Shown here piece after piece: positions 24,742 to 33,484 of a stretch of DNA of 64,000 bases. The notes under the pieces were generated by a model. That model did not search any database. It saw nothing but the letters and a program-made list of their open reading frames with translations, and was not told where the DNA came from. Where the stretch lies: contig DASZOZ010000068.1 in NCBI GenBank assembly GCA_035550515.1, positions 34,964-98,963 of the forward strand, given 5' to 3'. The stretch is from DATARH01 sp035550515. GTDB taxonomy: Bacteria; Pseudomonadota; Alphaproteobacteria; ATCC43930; CGMCC-115725. Numbering within the stretch: the stretch's first letter is position 1; each line of letters begins with the position of its first letter. The position numbers were made by a program, and so were the translations under genes.

Positions 24742-27470
24742 CGCTCGAGCGCCGCTTCGGCCGGCCGCGTCGCCGTCGCGACGGGCAGCGTGAGGATGAA
24801 GACCGCGCCCGCGCGGTCGGGCCGGTTCTCGGCGCGAATGGCGCCGCCCATCGCCTCGATAAAGCCGCGGCAGATCGCCAGCCCCAGCCCGGTGCCGGCG
24901 CGCTGGCGGTCCTGCGCCCGCACCCGGTAGAACTTGTCGAACACGCGTTCCAGGTCGTCGCCGGCGATGCCCGGCCCCTCGTCGATCACCGCCAGCCGGA
25001 CGTGATCGTGCTCGTCGCGCGCTTCGATGCGGATCAGCGACCCGGGCGGGGCGTATTTCACGGCATTGTCGAGCAGGTTGAACAGCACCTGCTCGAACAG
25101 CACGGGATCGAGTTCGAGCATCGGCAGGTCGGACGGGATGTCGAGCGCGATGCGGTGCTCGCCGAGGATCTTGCCGCTGCGCTCCAGGGCGCTCCCCACC
25201 AGGTCGCTGAGGTCGACCGGTCCCGTCTGCGGCACCACCGCGCCCGATTCGAGCCGGGTCATATCGAGCAGGTTGGCGATAAAGCGATTGAGCCGCTCGG
25301 CCTCCTCGCGGATCGTGCCGGTCAGCTCCTTGACGGCCTTTTCGTCGAGACGCCCGCCATAGCTGTCGAGGCTCGTCGCCGAGCCGAGGATCGAGGCGAG
25401 CGGCGTGCGCAGGTCGTGCGACAGCGACGTCAGCAGTGCCGAGCGCAGCCGGTCGGTCTCGGCGGTGATCCTGGCGCGGTCGAGGTCCTCGGCGAGGTTG
25501 ACGCGCTCGACCGCTAGCGCGGTCTGGTCGAGCAGGGCATCGAGCAGGCGGCGCTGGTCGGGGGTCAGCAGCGGGCCCGGCTCGTCATTGTCGATGCCGA
25601 CGACGCCGACCGCGCCGCGGCCGGTGCGGATCGGCAGGAACAGCCGCTTGGTGCCGGGCAGCGTGTCGGCGTCGCGTCCGGCCGGGCGATTGTTCTGCCA
25701 GCACCATTTCGCTGCGGCGAGGTCGGCATCCTCAAGCCTGTCCTCCGGGGGATAGCCGGCGCGCACCGCGATGCTGGCGCTTTCGGGCAGCAGCAGCACC
25801 ACACGGACCTTCAGCATCAGCGCGATCTGGTAGGCCGACGCCCACAGCAGCTCGTCCATGGTGACCACCGCGGCGAGCTTGCGGCTGAATTGGTAAAGGT
25901 CGTCGGTGGTCTTGGCGCGCTGGCGCGCCACCATCGCCTGCGCCCGCACGCGCGCGGTGAGATTGCTGGCGATCACCGCGACGGTGGCGAAAAAGAACAG
26001 CGCGACGACGTTCTCCGGGTCGGCAATCGTGAAGGCGTGGAGCGGCGGCAGGAAAAAGAAATTATAGGCCAGCACGCTGGCCAGGCAGGCACAGAGCGAC
26101 GGCAGCAGCCCGTAGGCGATGGCGCTGCCCAGGACGGCGGTCAGGAACACCAGCGAGATGTTCTGCTGCGACAGCCATTGCTGCAGGCCGAGCCCGACAA
26201 GCAGCGCCGCGGCGGCCATGCCGAGGCTGCCGATATAGGGGCCGAAATCCGGCGCCGCCTCGGCTCGGGCGGCGACCGCCTCGCCGATCTCCGCTTGCTC
26301 GCCGGCGCCGCGGCCGGCCCCGCGCTGCGGCTCGGCAATGACGTGCACATGGAGGTCGCCGGCGCGATGCAGCAGGCGATGCGTGTTCGAGCCGCGCCAC
26401 AGTTCCGACCACGGCGAGCGCCGCGACTTGGCGATCACCACATGGGTGAAATTGTTGTCGCGCGCGTAGTCGATGAGGCCCTGCGTCACGTCCGCCGCCG
26501 GGACCGTCACCGCCTCGCCGCCGAGCCGCTGGGCCAGGCGCTGGGATTCGGCGATGCGGTCGCGCGCCGCCTCGCTCAGGCGATGGGTGCGCGAGGTCTC
26601 GACATGGATGGCGGTCCACGGGGCGCGCAGCCGGTCGGCGAACACCCGGGCGTAACGGACCAGCGCGGCGCAACGCGGGTCTTCATTGATCCCGACGAGC
26701 ACCCGCTCCCCGGCCGCCCACGGGCCGGAGATCGCGTGCGCCCGCATATAGCTGACCATCTGCTCGTCGACCCGCTGCGCGGTGCGGCGCAGTGCCAGTT
26801 CGCGCAGCGCGGTCAGGTTGCCGGGTTGAAAGTAATGGCGCACCGCCCGTTCGGCCTGGGCCGGGACATAGACCTTGCCTTCCTTCAGGCGCTGGATCAG
26901 GTCTTCGGGCGTAAGGTCCACGACTTCCACGTCATCCGCGCGGTCGATGATCGAATCCGGCACGGTTTCGCGCACCCGGATGCGGGTGATCTGGGCGACC
27001 ACGTCGTTGAGGCTTTCGAGGTGCTGGATGTTGAGCGTGGTAAAGACGTCGATCCCGGCGCCGAGCAGCTCCTCGACATCGAGATAGCGCTTCGGGTGAC
27101 GGCTTCCCGGCGCGTTGCTGTGCGCCAACTCGTCGACCAGCACCAGCTTGGGCCGGCGCGCGAGGATCGCGTCGAGGTCCATCTCCTCGAGCACGCGGCC
27201 GTTATGTTCGGTCCTGCGGCGGGGGACGACTTCGAGCCCGGCAACGAGCGCATCGGTGTCCTTGCGCCCATGGGTCTCGATCAGGCCGATGACCGTGTCG
27301 ACGCCCTCGGCCAGCTTGGCGTGGGCGGTCTGCAGCATCTCGTAGGTCTTGCCGACCCCCGGCGCGGCGCCGAGAAAGATTTTCAGCCGGCCGCGCGCTT
27401 CCCGCTCGGCCTGCTGCAGCAGCGCGTCAGGCGAGGGGCGATGGCGGGTATCGGCTGGCTCTGTCGCCAC
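24738..27470 (-). CDS. kdpD: KdpD osmosensitive potassium-channel sensor histidine kinase
   Basis: A 910-residue membrane sensor kinase. The N-terminal KdpD domain has the P-loop GAAPGVGKTYEM and HSNAPGSRHPKRY. A universal-stress-like domain follows, then four membrane helices around residues 400-510 (DUF4118), a GAF-like region, the HisKA motif SLSHDLRTPLASILGSATSL and a HATPase domain (NAVKYAPPGS, DEGPGI, GTGLGLAI). The start is GTG at 27470. It forms a two-gene operon with kdpE. Neither flank carries kdpFABC. Confidence 0.95.
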   Translation of the reverse strand: MATEPADTRHRPSPDALLQQAEREARGRLKIFLGAAPGVGKTYEMLQTAHAKLAEGVDTVIGLIETHGRKDTDALVAGLEVVPRRRTEHNGRVLEEMDLDAILARRPKLVLVDELAHSNAPGSRHPKRYLDVEELLGAGIDVFTTLNIQHLESLNDVVAQITRIRVRETVPDSIIDRADDVEVVDLTPEDLIQRLKEGKVYVPAQAERAVRHYFQPGNLTALRELALRRTAQRVDEQMVSYMRAHAISGPWAAGERVLVGINEDPRCAALVRYARVFADRLRAPWTAIHVETSRTHRLSEAARDRIAESQRLAQRLGGEAVTVPAADVTQGLIDYARDNNFTHVVIAKSRRSPWSELWRGSNTHRLLHRAGDLHVHVIAEPQRGAGRGAGEQAEIGEAVAARAEAAPDFGPYIGSLGMAAAALLVGLGLQQWLSQQNISLVFLTAVLGSAIAYGLLPSLCACLASVLAYNFFFLPPLHAFTIADPENVVALFFFATVAVIASNLTARVRAQAMVARQRAKTTDDLYQFSRKLAAVVTMDELLWASAYQIALMLKVRVVLLLPESASIAVRAGYPPEDRLEDADLAAAKWCWQNNRPAGRDADTLPGTKRLFLPIRTGRGAVGVVGIDNDEPGPLLTPDQRRLLDALLDQTALAVERVNLAEDLDRARITAETDRLRSALLTSLSHDLRTPLASILGSATSLDSYGGRLDEKAVKELTGTIREEAERLNRFIANLLDMTRLESGAVVPQTGPVDLSDLVGSALERSGKILGEHRIALDIPSDLPMLELDPVLFEQVLFNLLDNAVKYAPPGSLIRIEARDEHDHVRLAVIDEGPGIAGDDLERVFDKFYRVRAQDRQRAGTGLGLAICRGFIEAMGGAIRAENRPDRAGAVFILTLPVATATRPAEAALER

Positions 27471-27496
27471 GCCGGCATTGTGCGCCTTCCCGCCGG

Positions 27497-28606
27497 TCAG
27501 GCGCTAGATGCGTCGCGCTTCCCGGCATGTGCCATGTTCTCCAGCCGCAGCCGCAGAAAGGCGGCGACCGCCGCTTCCTCGGCGCTCATCCCGTCGATGT
27601 TGTCCTTCAGATACGCCTCGGTGCGTTCGGCGAGCGTCGCCACCAGGGTGCCGTCGAGATAGCCGTCGAAGATCGCCGGGTGGATATAGCATTTGCGGCA
27701 CACCGCCGCGGTGTTGCCGAGATGCCCGGCGACCTGCTCGACGGCCCGGACAATCGCCGATTTCGCCGACGGCGTGGCGCCGAGCTCGGCCACCTCCGCC
27801 AGCGCCATCGCCGCGAGCTGGGTCCCGGCCCAGGTGCGGAAATCCTTCGCGGTGATCTCCTCGCCGCTCGCCTCGCGCAAGTAGGCGTTGACATCGGCGG
27901 AGTCCACGCTGTGCCGATCGCCCTCGGCATCGAGATATTGGAACAGCTCGTATCCCGGCAGGTCGCGGCAGTTCTTGACGATGCGGGCGAGCTGCCGGTC
28001 GGTGATGCGGCCCTCCTGGCGCACACCGCTCTTGCCGCGGAAGTCGAGGCGGATTTCGTTGCCCTCGACGACCGCGTGCCGGTCGCGCAGCGTGGTCAAG
28101 CCAAAGCTTTTATTGGCCTTGGTGTATTCGCTGTTGCCGACGCGGAACAGCGTCATCTCCATGAGCCGGACGATGGCCGCCAGCACCTTTTCGCGGGGCA
28201 GCCCGTGGCGCCGCAGGTCGGCCTCGACCCGCGCCCGGATCGCCGGCAGCGCGCGGCTGAAGACCAGCATCCGCTCGTATTTCGTCTCGTCGCGGGTCTG
28301 CCGCCAGCGCGGGTGATAGCGGTATTGCTTGCGTCCCCGCGCGTCGCGCCCGGTTGCTTGCAGATGACCGTTGGCCAGCGGGCAAATCCACACCGCGCTC
28401 CACGCCGGCGGGATCGCCAGCGATTTGATCCGCGCGAGCGTCTCCATGTCGCCGATCAGCCGGCCGTGGATGTCGCGATAGTCGAAACCGCTCGCGGCTT
28501 TGTGCCGGGTAATCCCGGGGCCGTCGTCGCTGACATGGCGCAGCTTCGCGGCACGCGCCGCCGCGACCGGATCCAGGACGATCTGAACCGAACCGTCAGG
28601 TGGCAA
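27497..28606 (-). CDS. DNA topoisomerase IB (eukaryote-like type)
   Basis: A 369-residue bacterial topoisomerase IB related to the Deinococcus and poxvirus enzymes, which relaxes supercoils through a 3'-phosphotyrosine. YRYHPRWRQTRDETKYERM and RVGNSEYTKANKSFGLTTL are core motifs, and the catalytic Tyr is in CRKCYIHPAIFDGYL. The start is TTG at 28606, chosen because AAGGAG lies seven bases upstream. Other positions give no suitable start. It is divergent from the LLM gene at 28726. Confidence 0.93.
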   Translation of the reverse strand: MPPDGSVQIVLDPVAAARAAKLRHVSDDGPGITRHKAASGFDYRDIHGRLIGDMETLARIKSLAIPPAWSAVWICPLANGHLQATGRDARGRKQYRYHPRWRQTRDETKYERMLVFSRALPAIRARVEADLRRHGLPREKVLAAIVRLMEMTLFRVGNSEYTKANKSFGLTTLRDRHAVVEGNEIRLDFRGKSGVRQEGRITDRQLARIVKNCRDLPGYELFQYLDAEGDRHSVDSADVNAYLREASGEEITAKDFRTWAGTQLAAMALAEVAELGATPSAKSAIVRAVEQVAGHLGNTAAVCRKCYIHPAIFDGYLDGTLVATLAERTEAYLKDNIDGMSAEEAAVAAFLRLRLENMAHAGKRDASSA

Positions 28607-28725
28607 TGGTCAGCTCCTTGCGGGCGCCGGCGCCTTGCCGGCTTTCGACAAACCGAGCCTCGTCCCGGCGGTTCCGGAACTGGGTTCCCGGGGTGGTGTT
28701 GGGATCGGAAATATCGGAGCCCGCC

Positions 28726-29766
28726 ATGAAAACACGCGCCATGTCCCGCTCGCCGCTGCCGCTCGCCGGCCAGCGGGTGGTCGGGTTTATGCTGGGGCAC
28801 GAGCAGTTCACCGTCCCTCAACTCGTCGAACTGGGCGCCGAAGCGTCAAAGGCCGGGTTCGGGCTGTTGGCGACCAGCGATCATTTCCAGCCGTGGCAAG
28901 CCAATCAGCAGCATAGCGGCGCCGCCTGGGTCACCCTAGGGGCGCTGGCGGCGCGGATCGGCGCGGCCTGGATGGGCACGACCGTCACCTGCCCGACGCT
29001 GCGCTATCACCCCGCCGTCGTCGCCGAGGCCTTCGCCTCCCTGGCCGGGCTGCATCCCGGCGGGGTGTTTCTCGGGGCCGGCTCGGGCGAGGCGCTCAAC
29101 GAGCAGGCGGCCACCGGCCGATGGCCGCGTTGGGCGGAGCGCTGGGAGCGGCTGGTCGAGGCGATCGAGATCATCCGCGCGTTGTGGAGCGGCGAAGCGG
29201 TTTCGCATCGCGGCCGGCACTACCGGGTCGACGGCAAGCTCTACGACGTGCCGCCACGGCCGATTCCGATCCTCGTCGCCGCCAATGGCCGCAAATCGAT
29301 GCGGCTGGCCGGCAAGCACGGCGACGGGCTGATCACCGACACCTTGTCATGGCAGCAGTTCAAGCCGGAATGGCAGGCCGGCGCCCGCGAGGCCGGCAAG
29401 AACCCCGACGCGATGCCGGTGCTGGTCGAGCAGTTTGTCGTGGTCGGCGGGCGCGACGAGGCGATGCAGGCGGCCGCGCTGTGGCGCTTCCTGCCGAAGG
29501 CGTTCAAGGGCTACTACGAGATCGAGGACCCGGCGGAAATCCAGCGCCGCGCCGAAGCCGAGCTGCCGCTGGAGAAGGTGTTCGCCGACTGGCCGGCCGG
29601 CACCGACCCCGCCGTCCATGTCGCGGCGCTCGACAAGCTGTTCCGCAGCGGCGCGACGATCGTCAACATCCATTCGGGGCAAGCCGACCAGCGCAAGGCC
29701 ATCGAGTTTTACGGCCGGCATGTGCTACCCGAATTCGCTCATCTGCCGGCGCGCGCGGCCGAATAA
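28726..29766 (+). CDS. LLM-class oxidoreductase of the F420-dependent glucose-6-phosphate dehydrogenase-like type
   Basis: A 346-residue luciferase-superfamily protein. VGFMLGHEQFTVPQLVELGA, LLATSDHFQPW, HPGGVFLGAGSGEALNE and PILVAANGRKSMRLAGKHGD are close to the F420-dependent G6PDH-like subfamily. Whether this organism makes F420 cannot be judged here; FMN is the alternative. GGAG precedes the ATG at 28726. The stop overlaps the start of a small membrane protein by one base. Confidence 0.87.
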   Translation: MKTRAMSRSPLPLAGQRVVGFMLGHEQFTVPQLVELGAEASKAGFGLLATSDHFQPWQANQQHSGAAWVTLGALAARIGAAWMGTTVTCPTLRYHPAVVAEAFASLAGLHPGGVFLGAGSGEALNEQAATGRWPRWAERWERLVEAIEIIRALWSGEAVSHRGRHYRVDGKLYDVPPRPIPILVAANGRKSMRLAGKHGDGLITDTLSWQQFKPEWQAGAREAGKNPDAMPVLVEQFVVVGGRDEAMQAAALWRFLPKAFKGYYEIEDPAEIQRRAEAELPLEKVFADWPAGTDPAVHVAALDKLFRSGATIVNIHSGQADQRKAIEFYGRHVLPEFAHLPARAAE

Positions 29767-29924
29767 TGCGCTCGAACCGCCAGGCTTACGACGCCGAGAA
29801 GGCCCGCAGCGGCGAGGTCGTCCTGCGCAAGCCGTGGGAGCGTGCGGTCTTTGTGTTCGGTCTCGCCGCCGCCGTGCTGCTCGGCTTGGTACTGGCCGGC
29901 TGGGGTTGGTGGCACGGGTTCTAG
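29766..29924 (+). CDS. Small single-pass membrane protein
   Basis: 52 residues: a charged N-terminus (MRSNRQAYDAEKARSGEVVL), then one membrane helix around VFGLAAAVLLGLVLAGWG. The start is coupled to the LLM gene stop as TAATG. No family recognised. It may be translated only as a downstream partner of the LLM enzyme. Confidence 0.6.
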   Translation: MRSNRQAYDAEKARSGEVVLRKPWERAVFVFGLAAAVLLGLVLAGWGWWHGF

Positions 29925-30136
29925 TGTTCGGCGCGGGGTGTGTGGACCTGGCAGCCGATGGCCGCCAGCGCGTCGCGGTTCGCATGATGGCGCAGCCACG
30001 ATGACAGGTTGGCGACGGCGTCGCCCAAATGGACGTAATGGTTCTCGCCGATCGCGAGGCTGCGGTCGAACAGCGCGGCCTGGTGAAAGCGCCGCGTATC
30101 GGCATCTTCAATCCACCGCGTCAAATCGTGCGACAT
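29921..30136 (-). CDS. Small hypothetical protein
   Basis: 71 residues, MSHDLTRWIEDADTRRFHQA followed by ENHYVHLGDAVANLSSWLRH. GGGGAGAG lies a few bases before the ATG at 30136, which supports translation. Its stop abuts that of the convergent small membrane protein. It is His/Asp-rich, cytoplasmic, with no recognised family. Confidence 0.5.
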   Translation of the reverse strand: MSHDLTRWIEDADTRRFHQAALFDRSLAIGENHYVHLGDAVANLSSWLRHHANRDALAAIGCQVHTPRAEH

Positions 30137-30344
30137 GATCGCTCTCCCCACCTCTCCGTTCTCGCCGAGGAGGTGGGGGCGCCGCGCCGGCGGCGATGTG
30201 AGCGGCGTCACACAACGACAGAACTTTCTGCTTTTGTCGCTTGCGCCGTGCTGCCCGCCGCATGTCCGCCGCGGCGCGATGGCGTGGAACGCCGCGGGAA
30301 AAGCGGCGTTGGACGCATGTATCCGGCCACCGGTGGAGGCACCC

Positions 30345-30764
30345 ATGCCGTTCGACGGACTCGAAACCCCTTTCAACTATCTGCCCAAATTGGACCAGGT
30401 GATTGATCTCATCGAGGCCCCGAACCAGTGGATCAAGCACACCTACCGCAGCCCTTGGGGCGGGTATTGCCTGAAAGAAGCGCTGAACATGGTCGGCATC
30501 GCCCAGGTCATGGAACCGGCGATCCTCAAGGCGGCCAGCGAACGGCACGAACGCGAGTTCTGCTGCATCGAATCGTTCAACGATTGCCCACAGACTACCC
30601 ACGCCGACGTGCTGGCGGTGCTGCAAGCGGTGCGGGAAGACATCGTCACCGGGCAGATCAACCTGCCGGCCGAGCCCAAGTCAAAGCCCGGCTCGACCTG
30701 GAAAAGCCCGGCGCCGACGGCCGGCCTGATGGCGAAACTGGGACGGCTGCTCTGTTGGAGCTAG
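30345..30764 (+). CDS. Hypothetical cytoplasmic protein
   Basis: 139 residues beginning MPFDGLETPFNYLPKLDQVI. GGAGG stands just before the ATG at 30345, and the upstream open frame does not look coding. KEALNMVGIAQVMEPAILKA and RHEREFCCIESFNDCPQTTH are notable, the latter with several Cys. The C-terminus is Lys/Pro-rich. No signal peptide. Family not recognised. Confidence 0.6.
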   Translation: MPFDGLETPFNYLPKLDQVIDLIEAPNQWIKHTYRSPWGGYCLKEALNMVGIAQVMEPAILKAASERHEREFCCIESFNDCPQTTHADVLAVLQAVREDIVTGQINLPAEPKSKPGSTWKSPAPTAGLMAKLGRLLCWS

Positions 30765-30857
30765 CCTGACGTGCGATCCGCACAGCTCCCGTCCAGCGGC
30801 CGCCCGGACAGTCCCGCATGCCCTTTTCGGACGGGGCTATGTTAAGATCGCGCCGCG

Positions 30858-31169
30858 ATGGGGACTGCCGCATTTTCAGCCGATCTCATCTTGACCACGT
30901 TGCGCATGCATCGGCGGGAGTTGCGCCGCGGCGGGATTGTTCACCTATCGCTGATCGGATCGGCCGCCCGAGGCGAAGCGGACGCAGGGAGCGATGTTGA
31001 CCTTCTGGCCGAAGTCGATCCGGAAATGCACCTCGGTCTGTTTGGTCTGGTTGCTCTGAAACGCCGCCTCAGCGATTTGCTTCGGCGAGATGTCGACCTC
31101 CTAACCATGCCGATAGAAAACCCTCGCCTCCGGGAAAACGTCGTTCGGGACGCACGGCGTGCCTTTTAA
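30858..31169 (+). CDS. MNT-type minimal nucleotidyltransferase (antitoxin of a HepT/MNT module)
   Basis: A 103-residue nucleotidyltransferase. The signature is GSAARGEADAGSDVDLLAEV, with the paired metal-binding Asp, and VDLL near the C-terminus gives the third acidic position. Such proteins AMPylate or otherwise neutralise a HepT RNase partner. The HepT reading frame starts at GTG 31159, overlapping this gene by 11 bases. The composition is less GC-rich than the surroundings. Confidence 0.85.
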   Translation: MGTAAFSADLILTTLRMHRRELRRGGIVHLSLIGSAARGEADAGSDVDLLAEVDPEMHLGLFGLVALKRRLSDLLRRDVDLLTMPIENPRLRENVVRDARRAF

Positions 31170-31514
31170 ACACGATCCGGTGGTCTGCCTCGAGGATATT
31201 TACGAAAACATCCGGCGCATCGAGAGCTACGTGGCCGATCTCTCGAAAACGGATTTTGAAAGCGACGGCCGTACACGAGATGCGGTTGAGCGATGCCTCG
31301 AACGCATCTGTGAGGCGGCATCCCGCCTTGGCCATGCCGCAAAGCGGCTCGTTCCCGACCAGCCCGGCCCGACATCCGCGGCATGGGAAATTGGCTGCGT
31401 CACGCCTATGACCGGCTCGATCAAGAGACGATTTGGGACACGATCCACGCAAACCTGCCCGGCTTGCGGGTCGGGGTGGAGCTGGCACTAACGCGATTGC
31501 GGGGTCTGAGTTAA
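31159..31514 (+). pseudogene. HepT-like ribonuclease toxin (DUF86), frameshifted
   Basis: The first ~70 residues, MPFKHDPVVCLEDIYENIRR and RTRDAVERCLERICEAASRL, are a normal HepT N-terminus. Near 31360-31371 the reading frame changes. In the original frame it runs on to an unrelated tail and stops at 31491. In the shifted frame it reads DIRGMGNWLRHAYDRLDQET and IWDTI, the HepT active-site region, and ends at TAA 31512-31514, sharing TTAA with the convergent gene's stop. One base appears to have been lost. Either the toxin is dead, or the assembly has an error. Confidence 0.8.
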
Positions 31515-32680
31515 CGGTTCCACAACCTCTTGCTGGCGATCCGTGCACCCTGGGCGAGCGCGGCGAGTTTGATCCACACCACGCTGGGATGCACCTCGCA
31601 GGTCGCGGCGAAGCTGGCGAAGCCGCAATCGGCGCCGGCGATCACATTTTCCCTGCCGACCACCTGGGCGAAGCGGCAGATGCGTTCGGCCACCAGTTCC
31701 TCGTGTTCGACGATGTTCGACGAGTGGGTGATCACCCCGGGGATCAGCGATTTGCCCTCGGGCAATTTTACGTCCTCCCAGACGCGCCACTCGTGCTCGT
31801 GGCGCGGGTTGGCGGCCTCGAAGGAATAGGCGCCGGCATTGATCGACAGCATCGTGTCGACAATGTTCTTCAGCTCCAAATCGTGGACCCGCGGGCCGAT
31901 ATTGATGCTGTAGCAGGTGTGATAGCGGATGCGGTCTTGCGGCAGGCCGCGCAGCGCATGGTTGAGCGCGGCGACGCGGGTGCCGGCCCATTCGCGCCAC
32001 CCGGCGAGGCTCACCTCCGGGTGCATCACGTAATAGGACGACAGCAGCGGGTCGTCGACCTGCAGGATCAGCCCGGCGGCGATCACCGCCTGGTACTCCT
32101 CGCGCAGCGCTTCGGCCACCGCGTAGAGATACTCCTCCTCGCTCTTGTAGAAGAGGTTGCGGTTCCAGTTGACGAGGTTGGCCGGCGACACCGCCGGCAT
32201 GAACGCCTCGACGACATCGACCGCCTGCATCGCATCCTTGAGGTTGGCGATGTCCCGCGCGAGCGCGGCGTGCCCCTGGTAGGAGACCGCCCCGGTGCAC
32301 ATCCAGCGCGTGCGCCCGGCCTTGCCGGCGGCGCCGGGCTGGCCCTGCGCCCAGGCATAGAACTCGGGAAAGGCCTTGTATTCGCGCGATTCGTTCCAGT
32401 AGGACGCGATCTCGCCGGGGCTCGGCTCGATGCCGGTCAGGCGTTCGTTGACATAGGGGATGAAACCGACCCGTCCCATCTCGCCGTCGGCGACGATGTC
32501 GATCCCGGCATCGGCCTGGCGTCCGACCACCGCGGCGACCGCCGCCTTGACCTGCGCCGCAAAGGCGGCCTGATCGATCGCGCCGCCTTCCTGCTTCTGC
32601 TCGATCAGGGCATAGAGCTCGGCCGGCCGCGGCAGGCTGCCGACATGGGTGGTCAGGATCCGGTCGGTGCTGCGGTGCAT
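31511..32680 (-). CDS. Cobalamin-independent methionine synthase II-family protein
   Basis: A 389-residue protein homologous to the C-terminal catalytic half of MetE. ILTTHVGSLPRP starts the barrel, IVADGEMGRVGFIPYV is the substrate region, YHTCYSINIG carries the first His and Cys zinc ligands, the Glu lies in the following helix, and IAGADCGFAS holds the last Cys. It lacks the MetE N-terminal domain. Stand-alone members may demethylate other thiol methyl donors, so methionine synthesis is not certain. It is convergent with the hepT remnant. Confidence 0.88.
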   Translation of the reverse strand: MHRSTDRILTTHVGSLPRPAELYALIEQKQEGGAIDQAAFAAQVKAAVAAVVGRQADAGIDIVADGEMGRVGFIPYVNERLTGIEPSPGEIASYWNESREYKAFPEFYAWAQGQPGAAGKAGRTRWMCTGAVSYQGHAALARDIANLKDAMQAVDVVEAFMPAVSPANLVNWNRNLFYKSEEEYLYAVAEALREEYQAVIAAGLILQVDDPLLSSYYVMHPEVSLAGWREWAGTRVAALNHALRGLPQDRIRYHTCYSINIGPRVHDLELKNIVDTMLSINAGAYSFEAANPRHEHEWRVWEDVKLPEGKSLIPGVITHSSNIVEHEELVAERICRFAQVVGRENVIAGADCGFASFAATCEVHPSVVWIKLAALAQGARIASKRLWNR

Positions 32681-32710
32681 GGCGCACTCCTTCCCTGTGC
32701 TGTTGTTGCG

Positions 32711-33136
32711 TCAGGCCGTCGGCATGGCGACCGATATGCCGAGTTCCTCGGCGGCCCGCGCCATCCGACGATCCAACGTCACCAAGGTGGCGTCAACCCG
32801 CCGCGCAAGCGCGAGATGGAGCGCATCGGGGGCGTGAAGCATCAGGTCGAAACGGCGAACATAGGCACCGGCGAGGCGCGCGTCGACGGCTCGAAGATCG
32901 ACGGAGGTGCTCGTCGCTGCACGCCATGCATCGAAGTCGGCCAAGCGCAGGTTGGCATTCGAAACGTCCAGCTGCTGTGTCCGGACCATGCGAGACAACG
33001 CCGCGGCTACTTCGGCCGCGGCAAAATCACTGATCAAGCGGTCCGGATGGGACGCGAGAAACCGTTGGACGCTATCGCTCATCGGCTCGTCGACCAGCGA
33101 CGGGAGGATCGCGCTGGCGTCGAGATATATGCTCAA
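32711..33136 (-). CDS. vapC: PIN-domain toxin VapC
   Basis: A 141-residue PIN RNase. The acidic metal-binding residues appear as YLDASA, AAEVAAAL, APDALHLALA and VTLDRRMA. The start is TTG at 33136, in a TTGA overlap with the antitoxin stop, so the two are translationally coupled. It cleaves RNA, commonly initiator tRNA or rRNA in this family. The module is intact by reading frame and is less GC-rich than its neighbours. Confidence 0.87.
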   Translation of the reverse strand: MSIYLDASAILPSLVDEPMSDSVQRFLASHPDRLISDFAAAEVAAALSRMVRTQQLDVSNANLRLADFDAWRAATSTSVDLRAVDARLAGAYVRRFDLMLHAPDALHLALARRVDATLVTLDRRMARAAEELGISVAMPTA

Positions 33137-33381
33137 TTTTCGTCCGATTCGTACATCTGATTGAGTAGTTCGACCGACGTGATGCCGATACCGGGGCGGG
33201 AGCGCGTACGAGCGAAGAGCCACTCATCCGATCCGATCGGCGGCTCGGGTCTGACCTTGGCCGGCGTCAACTCGACGAGCGGTTTGCCGCGCCGGGTGAT
33301 CACCACCTCTTCACCCTCCAGTGCCTTGTCGATCAACCGCGGCAGTTGGTTCTTGGCATCCGCAACGCTGTAATTGGCCAT
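33133..33381 (-). CDS. vapB: Phd/YefM-type antitoxin (VapB role)
   Basis: An 82-residue antitoxin. MANYSVADAKNQLPRLIDKA is the Phd/YefM DNA-binding N-terminus, then EEVVITRRGKPLVELTP. The C-terminal tail (GIGITSVELLNQMYESDEN) would wrap the toxin. It overlaps vapC by four bases and lies behind a palindrome at 33400 suited to autorepression. Confidence 0.88.
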   Translation of the reverse strand: MANYSVADAKNQLPRLIDKALEGEEVVITRRGKPLVELTPAKVRPEPPIGSDEWLFARTRSRPGIGITSVELLNQMYESDEN

Positions 33382-33399
33382 CGCTGCCCTCACATCTGA

Positions 33400-33419
33400 A
33401 TGGCCATCAATATAGCCAT
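33400..33419. promoter_or_regulatory. Putative vapBC operator
   Basis: ATGGC-(10)-GCCAT inverted repeat, 18 bases upstream of the antitoxin start at 33381. Antitoxins of this class bind palindromes overlapping their promoter. Assigned by position and symmetry. Confidence 0.4.
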
Positions 33420-33484
33420 CTATTGGCACTCACCTCCAGGGCGGCAACGCGCTATCGTCGGTCGAGAACCTTGCGGAGGCCGTC

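Noticed and set aside
31159..31491. A complete 110-residue HepT protein
   Set aside because: The second part has no HepT similarity. The real active-site half is in another frame and ends at 31514.
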